A stretch of DNA of 64,000 bases from the NCBI GenBank assembly GCA_034440635.1, contig JAOTON010002191.1, positions 558,001 to 622,000 on the forward strand. The letters run 5' to 3'. Shown here one piece after another: positions 11,690 to 23,210 of the stretch. The DNA comes from Lepas anatifera (taxonomy: Eukaryota > Arthropoda > Thecostraca > Lepadidae). The translations under genes were made by a program, and so were the position numbers. The stretch's first letter is position 1. Each line of letters begins with the position of its first letter. The notes under the pieces are model-generated. The model did no database searches, was not told the origin of the DNA, and saw only the letters and a list, made by a program, of their open reading frames with translations.

Positions 11690-12707
11690 TTAACCCTCGC
11701 CCCACCGGGGGCCATCGATGGCCCCCTAAGGTTTTTCCGGGATAGCAGAAAACGACGAGGCGCAGCACCGCAGTTGAGGGCTCTACCTCTCACGCATCAT
11801 TTTCCCATCATCCCTGAAATTTTTACCCGGGTCACCCAAGGTCAGGTCACCAGACGAGGTCAACCAAGGTCACCTCACTTCACCTTTAGAGCTCTGTAAG
11901 AGCTACATTTCAAAGTCGATCGATTTGAAACTTCCTACACTTCATGACCCCTCCAGGGTCTACAAGGTGTATATCCGGCATTTTTCGATTTCGTGCCCTG
12001 AGGTCAGGTCACGAGGCGACCTCTCCCATTGGAAAAGCATGGGGAAAAGCTATTTCATGATATAAAAGTCACAAAAATGATTGCAAATACTCAGACTGCT
12101 CAGAACAACGTTTTTGGACACCCTTTCACGGATTCCAGGGGTCATATTTGCCCTTTGACTTTTCCAAGGTCATCAAAGGTCACCAGAGGTCAAAAACAGT
12201 ATTTTGACAATAACTTTTGACCTAATTGAGCTAGAGCGGTGAAACAAACACCATCGTGTTCGTCTTGTCACTGGCTTTCATTTGATATACGGCAAGGTCA
12301 CTTTTTGACCTTTCGTGACCTCAGGTCATATTAGGTCACGAGGTGACCTCTGGCGGTCAAACCACTGGCGGGAGGTCTTTACGTTCCATATAGCGGAAAA
12401 AGTACTGGCAATTTGCTATCAAATGTACTTTACCAGGCCTCAATAGCTCTAATGACATAAGAGTTATGCCCAGTTTGCTTAATCATTGCATATTTGAGTG
12501 AAAATAGCCGATCTTGACCTAATTTGACCTCTGGAGGTCAAACCATTGACCTGAGCACTAAAACATGCGAAGTATTTCTTACTGAATTCACGCGAGCTTT
12601 CTATTGCACTTTGCAGATTTGCGCTAACGCCCATATTTTCGAGTTAGAGGGGGCCATCGATGGCCCGTGGGGCGAAGGTGGCGCGCCCCCGGTGGGGCGC
12701 GGGTTAA
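11690..12707. mobile_element. TTAA-flanked terminal-inverted-repeat element, family 1
   Basis: The element begins TTAACCCTCGCCCCACCGGG and ends with the inverse of TTAACCCGCGCCCCACCGGG. Both ends include the TTAA, and each has a nearby GGCCATCGATGGCC palindrome. TTAA at both borders with CCC just inside is the hallmark of piggyBac-type elements; with no transposase frame in 1,018 bp it would be a non-autonomous copy. The interior is dense in AGGTCA/TGACCT hexamers (11840-12560). It sits in the long intron of the coiled-coil gene. Superfamily assignment rests on the ends only. Confidence 0.75.
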
Positions 12708-13866
12708 TTTAGACTGCATTGCTGGGAGCTGGTGCTGGATGTGGAACATCAGCTGGTGCTAGACAAATGGGCGTGTACTGTGATCAAAACCACGTCAAGT
12801 TTTTACCTCTTGATAGTTGAACGTTTCTGCCAATTTTAGCTTGCAACGATTCAAACGTGAGGAGGTAAATGACACTTTGGGGGATCGTAATATATCTAGC
12901 TTTTGGTTCCCGAGCTCATCTGTGGATCTTATAAGTAGATAAGTGAGATGATACTGAACTGCCTACAAATAAATAATTAGCTGCTCCAATTTTAATGACG
13001 CCATAAGCCCGTAAAAGTCTGCTGGTACGGCTTTGTCGCCCCTGTGTCAAAATCAGAGGTCTCCACTTGCTACGCTAACGCTGTCAGTAGCAACTCCCGA
13101 CTTCGTCACCTTCGAATCTGACCCCACGCGGATGTGGGAGGGGGTAGCCGAAAAGGTTGGCGCTCACCCCGCCAGGGGCTGTTAGTGTTTCGGTAGGGAA
13201 CCCCGACTGCTAATCCTGAGCTCTTATCATCACACTTATCCAGTTCACGTAAACATCCCTCCCGGCGGCGATTTCCGGCTCTAATGTTACCGTCTGTTGA
13301 TGCCCACTGAACAGAGACGTTTACCTGGACCGAAACCACCCAACAACGGCGACAACTCACGCAGTTCCACTGAAACGCACTCGTCGTGGCTCACTGGCTT
13401 TTATGCCGGAGGTGCGCTTTTTTGTCGAGAAAATGTTTTTGATCCAAATTGTCGTCCAGGGTGTCAGTTCGACGAACCGTGCATGGTATCAGTTTGACCT
13501 CCAGGAATCAGTTTGCTTCATGTCGGGTGATGCGGCGACAGTCGATTGAAATTTGGTGGTGTACACAAGCTCTTTCGAAAGTTTTTGCTCAAACAACATT
13601 TATTTTTGTACTAATCATTGTCCAGATTCTCCAGGCAATGTCGCAGAAACTAACACAACTAACGCAATGTCAAATTATAAATGCTAATTGCATCGCTAGG
13701 CCTCTGCGCTAAGTCCAAATCGGTGAAAAGTGTAAGAGTTCGTCTCGTACGTAGAAGGCAGCTGCAGTAAGCTGACCAGGAGCGTTGCGCTGGCGGTGCG
13801 GCTTCACAGCAGCGGTGGTCGGGGCTCATGTAGTCTCGGCCCGGGCTCAGAGTTGACCTCGGTAGT
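12708..13866. other. Intronic DNA; possible poly(A) signal of peptide gene 1
   Basis: No further gene is supported. Near 13602-13607 the minus strand reads AATAAA, about 260 bp beyond the likely stop of the peptide gene at 13867-14107, and could serve as its polyadenylation signal. Confidence 0.35.
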
Positions 13867-14107
13867 TCAGCGTCCGAAGATGGGCGGTCTCGGTCCAAAA
13901 GAAGGTCGTCCCCCAAGTGGAGGTCGTCCTCCAGGTGGCGGAGGTCGTCCTCCAGGACGTCCAGGACCTCCAGGTCGTCCTCCAGGACGTCCAGGACGTC
14001 CCGGACCTCCAGGTCGTCCCGGTCGTCCCGGGGGCCGGGGGAAACAGCTGGGCGGCTGCCAGGCCGATCAGTGCCAGCAGCAGAAGACTCAGGTGCGCTA
14101 GCCTCAT
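13867..14107 (-). pseudogene. Secreted Arg/Pro/Gly-rich peptide gene 1, frame broken once
   Basis: The ATG at 14107 opens a clear signal peptide, MRLAHLSLLLLALIGLAAAQ, followed by LFPPAPG. After that the same frame turns into Thr/Trp repeats, while the neighbouring frame reads a continuous Gly-Arg-Pro repeat (GRPGRPGGPGRPG...) ending RPPIFGR and a stop at 13869-13867. The switch lies at a C5 run (plus strand G run, 14037-14041) and is explained by one extra base. The chain has no Cys and no acidic residues. The terminal Gly-Arg resembles an amidation signal. Pro/Arg-rich secreted peptides of arthropods are often antimicrobial; a cuticle or adhesive matrix role is also possible. I list it as broken as written, although an assembly error is more likely than true decay. 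Confidence 0.65.
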
Positions 14108-14136
14108 GCTGGCGGCGTTGGGGCGTCACTGGAAGT

Positions 14137-14170
14137 GTCTGCGGTCGTCGGGGTGGAGTGCGCTTTATAC
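14137..14170 (-). promoter_or_regulatory. TATA box and start-site-like heptamer of peptide gene 1
   Basis: On the minus strand GGTATAAAGC (core 14170-14163) lies 56 bp before the ATG. GCAGACA (14143-14137) follows at the distance expected of a transcription start. The same two elements, in the same spacing, precede peptide gene 2. Confidence 0.6.
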
Positions 14171-14834
14171 CGGCGCTCAGTTCTGGGCGTCACGCCCGTG
14201 TGCGTACGGCGCCGCCCTCCCAGGCCGCCGCATTCGCCACTACCCACCATGATCGTGCGTCTTCTGATAAGGCTTGGACTCCATGTTGGCCACTGACTTC
14301 AAAGCTTCTATTCACTAGGTCCACCAGAAATCGTGTGCCTTATTTTTTCACTCAATTGCAGAGGGCTAAGGCCGACCCGACCAACACTGGATGGTAACAA
14401 TGTGCCATAAAATGAGGCTGTTGCGTAGTACGTACCTGAGCTGATACCAATGATTTTGAACCCTAATTCCGTATTCGCTCGCAGGTAACTGGGTTTGTTT
14501 GTTTTTTTTCACCCAGAAGTAATAGCTCTAACAAAACATTCCCTTATTTTTCCCCAGTGCTTTCTACTAGCAAACTAGCATTTTCAATAATAGTTTTGTG
14601 CTGAAAATTATATAGCCAAAAATTACTTTCAAACATATTGAATTATTACCATCGCACGCACTATAGCATGACATAAACTTCGGTCTGCGACCTGGGCTAA
14701 CGCCCCACCGGCGCAGGAGAGCCGCATGACAATGTGCTGAAAGCAAACCATATTTCGTTCTTAATGTATCTCTTCATAAGCCTGAAACTCAGTTTTATCA
14801 TTCTTTTCTTTGAAATAACCAATAAAGAGTACGT

Positions 14835-14905
14835 GGTCAACCCCGGATTCGAACCGGACCTACCCGATCAAGAGACAGGGCCTCTAACTACTAGACCACC
14901 TTGCC
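14835..14905 (-). repeat. tRNA-like relic (SINE head or tRNA pseudogene)
   Basis: On the minus strand TGGTCTAGTAGTTAGAG resembles a D-arm/A-box and GGTTCGAATCC (14855-14845) is a perfect B-box with a pairing T-stem. The putative acceptor strands do not pair, so a working tRNA is unlikely. Confidence 0.5.
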
Positions 14906-17609
14906 ACACTACTCACCCTCCCACTAGCTGAACAGCTGTGACCCGTCAGGAGGTCACTGGCTGGTACAACTCCGCCGAATATGCCGGGCCGCTGGCGCCG
15001 GGTGCTGTGCTTGTCCCGAAAAGGCACGATATAAAGGTGCTTCTAGAAGACGAACCAAGCATTCTTTTGGGCTGAAATTACTTGTATCGTCGAGCTAGGA
15101 TCTTAAGCTAGCTTCATGCCAAATTTCTTCCACTTCCATCCATTTTAAGGACTTAAAACCATGGTGAGAAGCAAAGGTGGTCCGAGAAATTTAGCATCTT
15201 GTAATACATTTTGGACTAATTACTCGAAAGCCATTAGAGATAGGTGGGTAGTATAAGTGAGCGAAATGACCGCAAGTAACTTTCCTATTCAACCATGTCA
15301 GTTCTGAGTTTGTGAGTGACATGAGCTTGGAACCAGGAAGATGCAAATAAAAAGTTTTTTGACTCAATTTCTATTTATGCCTATAAAACAAAGAATTTCA
15401 CATTCACAATTTCCATCTCCACATATTATCAGGCGGAAGCAATGTTCTCTCATTATTTGAAATGAAAACTCAAATAGATCAATTAGATTGTGAGATATTA
15501 ACGTTGAAATGAAATGAACCAAAATTCAGTCTTCCGGAAGAACTGTAAAAAGTAGGTCAAAATTTTACGTTTTGCACTCAAAACTATGCCTAAGCACAAG
15601 AAAATTAACCTAGCTACCCCTAGGTAACTGTCTTTCAGCTAACTGAAGCTTGCCTTCTGCTATTTCGAGCGTCCAAGTCGGCCATCAACTTTAAGTAGGT
15701 TTTTGCTCGGGTGAGAAATAAAGCGTTTTCGCGCAATAAATATTATTGGATGAGCTCAATTTTTGTTCCTAGCTGGCCCTTGTTACCTATTGAAAAGGGC
15801 ATAAATTTCAAGCTCGTAGCTTAAGGAGTAAAAATTAGAAAAATATAAGACAGAAAAGTTTTGGCCAAAATTTCGCAAAAACTATTTTAGATTTCGAATC
15901 GGGGCTTCAGTTTGAATGTCTGGAGCAGGAGGGCTATCACCCTACAAAATTTCAGAGCTCTGACATCAATTCTCAGGCGGGACAGACAACAACAGACAGA
16001 CAGACAGACAGACCACGACGAGACCGGTAAAGCGGCAGAATAGAGCCTCTTGAGAAATCTCAATGCGCTATGCTCCATGGATTTCGTCGTGCGGCTCTGA
16101 TATGGACTGGCACTGCACAACCCTGCACTTTTTTCCAACGATTTATTGAGGGTAACTGAGGGAATATTTTTTACGCTATGAGGGAAATAATTATTGAAAA
16201 GCGCCAGGCATGTTGTATCTTTATCGATTGGCGGAAACATAGACTTCGCGAATCGACAATCGCAGCTTTGAAAACGTTATCGTCGATAGTAGCTAAAGTA
16301 ATTGTTTTTTTACAGAATCTATGGAATCGTCTTCCTCTGACGGGGTGTAACCGCAATACAAAATTTATTGTTAATACTCTCTTATAATTTCAGTTCTATA
16401 TACACAAAATATTGCCTCGTGTGTGCGTATTTTCTGAGTGATGCGATTCAGCCCCATTTCGGACTTATTATTCCCCAAAGTGCCACGGCAGTGATGGCAA
16501 AGGGACCTCGGTACCAGATGGCAGCAAAATGTACCAGACTTGTGGAATTAAATGCTGAGCGGCAATTTCCGTGTTGTCTACAACTTTACAACATCGCTTG
16601 TTTACAACTCTAACGAGATTGGGTCCTGAAATTGACCCGAATTGGTATTTATGCCGTGATTGACACGCAAGCGCCACTGCCAGGACTCCAGGAATAAGAA
16701 AGGCTGGTCTCATGCTGCCTGGTTTCAAGGCTGATCTTTGAGACTGCTCGTAACTTACGTTACGCATCACACCCACACTGTCGTGCGCACACAGGCGTAG
16801 CATAATTTATGGACTGTCCCAAAGACCAGCCTTGAAAGCCAACCAGCATGGATCCGAAACGTATCAATCTGAATAACGCACACTCACGAATTTAAATTCC
16901 GCCCAAATGGACATGATAGACAAAAAGACAACGGTGGTGGTAAGCCGCAACAACTAAGCGCAGGCTGATTTTCCAAACCGTGAGCACTATCTCATCAGCT
17001 GCAATGCCACGCAGGCCCAGTTGGTTGTTGCCCTCGTGAACAAGGTTTAATCATAAAGCGGCTAATGCGCTCCACTCCGCTCTCATTTTGTGGTTATAGG
17101 CTGCTCTTTGTAAAATGGGGAACTGGTCAGTAAATAAAATGGTATGGCATGTGAACGTGTTTATCCCAATAAGTAATCATGCTGATTTCGAATCTGAGGT
17201 CCTTTGTCTGTCAGGCTATAATTTGTATGCTTCTGGAATGTTACATTTTCGGCTCCAAATGCCACAGCTTATTGCCCAATAAATTTTGGGCATGGATATG
17301 TTTCTTTTTTGCTCTACGATCCTTAGGATTCGGCGGATGATTGGGGGATAATAAGAGATGTTGCAGGCTAGGTTAAATTTGGAAGAAATGTGCACTTACA
17401 GTAAAGGATGTTACATTGTATTTACTTTCTTCTTTCATGGCCAACACGAAATGATAATCGAAAATTGATCGCAAAAACATGTAGGGCATCCAATTTTACA
17501 TAGACTTATCCTTATTTAGACGTTCTGTTCATTTCTCTGTAAGCCAAGTGAAGTTCGTAATTTTGTTTTGGAAATGAATGGCAAATGTTTGAATACTATT
17601 ATATTCAGA

Positions 17610-17706
17610 CAAAATAATGATTATAATAATAAAATAATAATAATAATAATAAAATAAATAATATAATAATAAAATATAATATAATGATAAAATTATAATA
17701 AAATAA
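17610..17706. repeat. A/T simple repeat (TAA-type)
   Basis: This is an almost pure run of ATAATA/AAAATA units. It accounts for the Tyr/Phe/Ile-rich frame on the minus strand, which is not a gene. Confidence 0.85.
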
Positions 17707-20700
17707 CGTCTCCAGCAAGCAGAGACGTTGGTGGTATGATAGGGCACCAAGTCCTGCTTGACACTATGTTACGGCGGCTGTTTATTCAGTGGTGGAAAGA
17801 TAATGCATATGCCTGATGTAAAGAAACAATTTCAGAGTTGGATTTTCAGAACAAAAATTGATGCTTGTTTGGGAAAGTATATACGGGCGAGGGAGGATGT
17901 GATGTGTGTTGTGGCCATATTGGGTGCATTTCGGCTCAATCACGCTCTGCAATAGACGTTAATTCGCCCGAGGTTTTCGTTCGGCAGGCAGTTGCGTGCT
18001 GGTTCACTCGCTAACATGGCATATTCAGGAGTTGGCGAGACTTACGGCTTTCGTCCTATCAGATTACTGGAACCATATGGGAGGTATTCCTTTAGGGCTT
18101 GAAATACGGCGATGAGCCCCTTTACTTTGAACTTTAAAGCTGGAAAAAATTCTATTCCGAGACCTTTAGGTGAAATTAAACATGCCAATAGTGGTTTCCC
18201 AACACGCTCTACAAAACTGCTATCTCTCTTCAAAACCCATTATAAAAGTGGGACACTCCCTTTAAAGGGAGATACGCGAAAAAATTATTGGCTAGATCGA
18301 AAGGTCACAAAAAGTTGTTTCAGAATTCCTATTCTCATTTTTGCGAATTCGGCCTGCCAATGCCCTAAAATTGCTCTCAAAGTCAACATTTCTAGACGAC
18401 TTTACCGGTACACCTCTTATCGATGTAAATGACGTACCCCCAGCTAAAGCTATCAAATTCTCTAAAACGCTGGTCCCATTTTCCTAAGCAATGACTTGAA
18501 AGTTTAAAACTATTAGATAAAAGCTATTTTAAAAAAGCTACAGCCAAAAATAACATTAAAACAAAAATATAGGACTTAAGAAATCACAATTGACCAATCA
18601 GAACGTACAGCCACCTCGTAGGGGGGTCACGTGACCTATCTGACGCAAAAGTTTCGTCATTCTGGGGCTGAAGCAGAAAACGACTCAAGACCCGAGGTAC
18701 GAAACGGCTGAAGACTTGAGTAATTGTTTTTTTCGTTTCTAGGGCAAACTAATTCATTTTGTATTTTTGAAGGCTTCGAAAAATTAATTCAAATACAAAT
18801 ACAGGAGAACAGACATTTTTATTACCAAAAAAAAACATTACTTTTCAACTTTAAATAGTTATCGAAAAGTAAGTGATGGGTGAAGGCTTCAGCATTTAAC
18901 TGTTAGCCTATTTCGATAATAAGTGAATGGCCTCTCAAAATTTTTCCGAAGATACAAAAATAATTGACAGTTTTGTAGTCAGGATTTTTCAAATAGCAAG
19001 GAACCACAATAATACTTTTTGCATATCTCCCTTTAAGTTTTAGATCGTCCGACTCCGACTTAACTTCAACTCCCATTCGTTATTTTTGGCGCGGTTTAAA
19101 ATGAAAGTTTTTACTTCAACCTAAAATATAGATTACTGAATTATAAATGTTGCTATTTTGTTACATATGAATGCGAAAACATCATTGTATAAACCAAAAA
19201 TAAAACCGCTGGAAAAGTAGACAACTATTATGGAAACGAGTAGTTGAAGTTGTGGTATGACTGATGTCCGCACCCTGTATTTCGAACGAGCGTGAAACGA
19301 GACAAACGCCAAACTAGCACAGGGCAATTTATGTCCGATTTCAGGCCTTGACCTTGGTGTCCAAGTGACTTGGTGCCGAATTGTATAATTCTGAACTATG
19401 CAAAGTCACAAGTCACTTGCCCTCGTAAATATACTGCGATCAGATTGAGTCATAGGTGCAGGGACGTCCAGAATATGGAGGGGGTATATGTATTTTGAAA
19501 TAGCTTTCCATTCAACGCTATATGGTTAATTATTAAGGTCTTGATTAGGTGCCCCCCTGTCCCCTCTGTTTCTATGCCTAAGGATTCAGTGCATAGATTT
19601 GGGCTAAATAGTGGGGATCCAGTGGTCATTCAAATTTCCGCCATTTCAGCTGCGAGACTATGTAACCTCGTGGGCCTTGGCACAATCACCATCAGTCTCG
19701 GAATCTTAGTATCACACTTACTTCCAAGCGACTTTTGCTCGGTTGTCTGCCAAACTCAACGTCAGCTGAGTACACCGTGCATCTTAGCATTCATTTCCTC
19801 CTGCCACGTAAAAATCCGTCCGCTCCCACTTTTCCCTGAAAATGTTTCTTCGTAGTCGTTCTTTGCATTTCATACCGTTCTTTCGTGTGAAACTTTCCAA
19901 AATCATTCCCCCCCCGATGAAACCTGGAACACTCGAACATTACGTAGCCTTAGCAGCTGATCCCCCCCCCACAACCATCATCAATCCTGGAAAATGCCGT
20001 CCATCCTGTTTTTAACTGTCATTTCATTCCACATCCATTGGCAACCTTAAATCAAACCTGAGTTGGAGGTGGTTGGGTTTGATTTGAGCTTTTGTAGGAT
20101 TGTGTATGTACTTCTCCACAATCAGCTCAAGGAAAATTATCGCACAAAACAAAATGAGTGCCAGTGCAGAACTGGATTTCTTACAGTCATGTGGTTAGAT
20201 TTGGTATTGGATATTGTTTTGACTATTAGAATTAAAGTCAGCAAAGATATAGTATTCTTTTGTTCCAATTCACCATTTTTCGTAACTCACCTTAGCTGTG
20301 ACGTCACGTGATAGACGATTGTCTATAGATAGCGTTTCCCAAAAAGTTGAAATGTACGAAACACGTTTGGGTTTGTCAAGGCCGGTTGCAGTTAGGTTAG
20401 AAACTGGGGCCAAAACCTGTTTTTGAGCCGGAAATTGATGGTTTGGAACAAATTCGACACTGCTGCCTGATAAAGAGAAATGGTCTTCCGATTCGAAATC
20501 AGCACCTCCAGCATGCTAGGGTACGTATATTTACATACAAGACTCATTCCATGGCTTCATTTTGTTGACCGATAATTATTGACGCGTGAATCTTTTCAGC
20601 TCCCTCAAGCTGCCTAAAATGTGTGCAAAAGTTGAGAATTAAAGGTCGCAGCAATTGTTCATTTGGAGCAGGTTCACTCTCCCTTGCCGCTTTGTTTGTC

Positions 20701-20994
20701 TGTCTTACTATCAAAATGGCGCGGGTTGGCGCAAATGTTGCGACCCGATACAAGTGTGTCGCTATTTACTTTTAAAATCAAAGTGTTCTGACCAGCACTT
20801 GAATTAAGCATTGTTCAATTTTGTTTATGATATCACCAACACGGGTATTTTGTGTTCATTAGCCTCAATCTAGATCATAAATATAACATTTATAAAAAGG
20901 AACCACTCTTTCCGTTGAATAAGGTGTATGAAGCATCCAAATGGCTTGATAGAACATGGTTATCGCATTGGAACAATTGCCCACGCATTTGGTT

Positions 20995-21615
20995 AAAACG
21001 GACCCCGTGGATTATCGTCAGTTGAAACACTTATTCACAAGGCGCTACAACTGGCCCCGTGGTCTTGATCACTGTAACACTTATTAACAAGGCTTTATAA
21101 CGGACCCCGTGGTCATGGTCTGTTGTAACACCCTTCAAAAGACACTATAACGAACCCCATGGTCGTGCTCAGTTGGAACACTTATTAACAATACGTTACA
21201 ACTGACCCCGTGGTCATGGTCTGTTGTAAGATATTATAACCGACCCCGTGGTCGTAGTCAGATGTAACATGATTCACAAGGTGCTACAACTGACCCCGTG
21301 GTTTAGCTCAGTTTTAACACTTAACAAGACGTTACAATAAACCCCGTGATTGTGGTCCGTTAAAACACTTGTTATCGAGGCGTTACAACTGACCTTGTGG
21401 TCGCGGTCAATTATAACACTTTTCACAAGACGTTACAACCAACCCCATGAGCGCGGTCAGTTGAAACACCTATTATCAAGGTGTTGCAACTGGCCCCGCA
21501 GTGGTGGTCAGTTAAAACATTTATTAACAAGACGTTCACGTTACCCCATGGTCGTGGCCAGTTTAAACCCTTTTCACACGGCTTTACAACTGACCGTGAT
21601 CGTAGTCAGTTGTAG
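20995..21615. repeat. Minisatellite, unit about 50-60 bp, about eleven copies
   Basis: Diverged copies of a unit with the blocks GACCCCGTGGTCGTGGTCAG, TTGTAACACTTATTAACAAG and GCGTTACAACT follow each other for about 0.6 kb. Spacing varies through small indels. The open frame across it is repeat translation. Confidence 0.85.
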
Positions 21616-21749
21616 CACGTATTTACAGAGGATATTTAAGGGACATTGGATGGGCTTTACGCATGCATGGCGCAATTTTATTTTAAAGGTCTATAGTAGC
21701 CAGTCAGATCTGCAAAAATTTTACTGTAACGTGACCTGTATGAAAGGAA

Positions 21750-21826
21750 GGGCTTGTTAGCTCAATTTGGCCAGAAGCTTAAGTCCAAAAACTGTCTGAC
21801 CCGGGTTCGAATCTCGGGCGGGGAAA
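21750..21826 (+). repeat. tRNA-like SINE head
   Basis: TTAGCTCAATTTGG (A-box type) is followed by CCGGGTTCGAATCTCGG, a B-box within a pairing T-stem. The 5' and 3' acceptor strands do not pair, so this is likely a SINE promoter relic. Its sequence differs from the tRNA-like heads near 4.2 and 14.9 kb. Confidence 0.5.
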
Positions 21827-22848
21827 CTGAATAAAACTAAATAAGACTTCCTAATCAGCAATATACCCTTCCAACAGGGTGAGGGTGAGCGATACCTTAT
21901 GACTTCAACAGCTGGTGCAACGCAAATCCTGAAGACCAATAGCTATCCAGTTCCGCTGATTTTGCCGTATCCCCTGATGACTGAGTGAAGAAAGTGCCGT
22001 TCAGTTGAGGTGTAAGGAAAAAATGATATGTCATTGGGCCAATTTAGTTGGGTTGTAAGTGGAGCTAAAACTGGGAGAAATCTCAGAACCACCCCCAATC
22101 GCAAAATCAGCTCAGGGTCCTTAATGAAGGGCGTCAACTCGTGAATAAGTCTATTTTCATACCGGACTTTCCATGACAATCTTTTTGGTGGTATTTGGGT
22201 CAACTTTAGCGGGGTGTTATTGAGTGAAAGGATGAGCGATAGGATTTTTCAGCAAGACCGAAGGATAAAAGCCGGGCACAGTTTCGGTGTCAGTGGTCGA
22301 AATGGAATCCATATCCAAATAGTGCAGATCACCTTGTGGCTGGTTGTAAGCAAAACGTCTCAGTCTAGTGGGCAGAAGGGCGTGCCGGCCATGAGCCATC
22401 CCTCAACAGGGTGGTTTGGCGGCGCTATGCGGCACCAGCTTCCATTGTGTTGCAAACCTCAAAACCACCCACCTGGCACGCATGTACCAGCGGTATGCCC
22501 TTCCTTACGCGGAAGTCGAATCAGAACGGTGTATTTAACACTAACACCTATCAGAAAAACTGCATTCAATATTTCCAAAAATGTAACAATGCCAATTGTC
22601 AAATCTGGAAAGGCAGCTAAAAATATATTCGGCGTCATTTGTATTCGGTCCGCAGACTATTGTTCGCACGAAAGCATTTTACGCAACAGCAAATTCGGGG
22701 TAGAAAATATCCGAACAAATGTTTTTATGTTTAGAAAGTTAAGCCAAAATTCGGTTTCGCCATTTTACAAGTCATGGCTCATTCCTGAGTCATACTGGAT
22801 CTTCACTTCCTGGCTCGGTGACCGTAAGCAATCTGACCCCAGAGGCCG
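21827..22848. other. Non-coding stretch downstream of peptide gene 2
   Basis: A 212-codon frame on the + strand (22214-22852) covers this stretch, but it has no family resemblance, runs antisense into the 3' flank of the peptide gene, and has weak codon bias, so I leave it out. A TATA-like GGATAAAAGC near 22264 with TCAGT about 25 bp downstream is a possible + strand promoter with no convincing product. Confidence 0.35.
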
Positions 22849-23148
22849 CTAGCGAGAGGAGCCTATTGATCCAGGTGGTGGGCGCGGCGGCCGTCCGGAG
22901 CCAGGTGGTGGGCGCGGCGGCCGTCCGGAGCCACCGGGGCCTGTTGATCCAGGTGGTGGGCGCGGCGGCCGTCCGGAGCCACCGGAGCCTGTTGATCCAG
23001 GTGGTGGGCGTGGCGGTCGTCCGGAGCCAGAGCCACCGGAGCCGATCGGTCCCGGCGGTCTAGGACCGGGCGGTCTCGGGCCAGGTGGTCTGGGTCGCCG
23101 TGCGGCCGCCACCGCAAATAGCAGAAGACACAGAGCCAACGCTTTCAT
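22849..23148 (-). CDS. Secreted Arg/Pro/Gly-rich repeat peptide (gene 2)
   Basis: An intact 99-residue frame runs from ATG at 23148 to TAG at 22849. Residues 1-16 (MKALALCLLLFAVAAA) are a textbook signal peptide. The mature part starts RRPRPPGPRPPGPRPPG and continues with four copies of an 11-18-residue unit, typically SGRPPRPPPGSTG. It contains only Arg, Pro, Gly, Ser, Thr and Ile. With no Cys, Lys or acidic residue it is strongly basic and unstructured. The repeat is also visible in DNA as 51-54-bp units. Such composition fits linear proline-rich antimicrobial peptides of arthropods (family resemblance only) or an extracellular matrix or adhesive peptide. It lies antisense within the long intron of the coiled-coil gene, about 9 kb from a related gene with the same promoter layout. 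Single-exon structure and the TATA box suggest regulated, high-level expression. Confidence 0.75.
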   Translation of the reverse strand: MKALALCLLLFAVAAARRPRPPGPRPPGPRPPGPIGSGGSGSGRPPRPPPGSTGSGGSGRPPRPPPGSTGPGGSGRPPRPPPGSGRPPRPPPGSIGSSR

Positions 23149-23180
23149 GGTGCTGCGACTGGTGTGTTGGCGGTATGTCC

Positions 23181-23210
23181 TGTCTGCCGATGATGAGGAG
23201 ATCTTTATAC
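23181..23210 (-). promoter_or_regulatory. TATA box and start-site-like heptamer of peptide gene 2
   Basis: The minus strand has CGGTATAAAGATC (core 23210-23203), 55 bp before the ATG. GCAGACA (23187-23181) lies about 25 bp downstream of the TATA. Peptide gene 1 shows GTATAAAG, GCAGACA and the ATG at nearly identical spacing. Confidence 0.6.

Larger units (their letters stand above)
14171..20990. other. Intronic and repeat DNA; no gene recognised
   Basis: The tract contains a tRNA-like relic (14835-14905), a GACA run near 15988-16012, an A/T-rich TAA-type simple repeat (about 17610-17706) and a family B repeat copy (about 18105-18270). Frames of 60-110 codons occur on both strands, but they lack splice context and codon bias and I do not call them. 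Confidence 0.4.

Noticed and set aside
13796..14252. Collagen-like and Asp/Leu-rich frames over peptide gene 1
   Set aside because: All six frames of this G/C-rich repeat are open. Only the minus-strand reading combines a TATA box, an ATG and a signal peptide.
14835..14905. A functional tRNA gene
   Set aside because: The A-box, B-box and T-stem are good but the acceptor stem cannot pair.
20995..21615. A CRISPR-like array
   Set aside because: The units are diverged throughout, with no constant-repeat and unique-spacer pattern, and the genome is eukaryotic.
22264..22340. A third TATA-type peptide gene on the + strand
   Set aside because: GGATAAAAGC and TCAGT are well spaced, but the first ATG frame stops after six codons and no signal peptide follows.
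22214..22852. A 212-codon + strand frame
   Set aside because: It has no domain, promoter-linked start or splice context, mixed codon use, and runs antisense to the end of the peptide gene.
22818..23063. Val/Arg/Ser-rich + strand repeat frame opposite peptide gene 2
   Set aside because: It is a repeat shadow. Only the minus strand has a signal peptide, TATA box and sensible stop.
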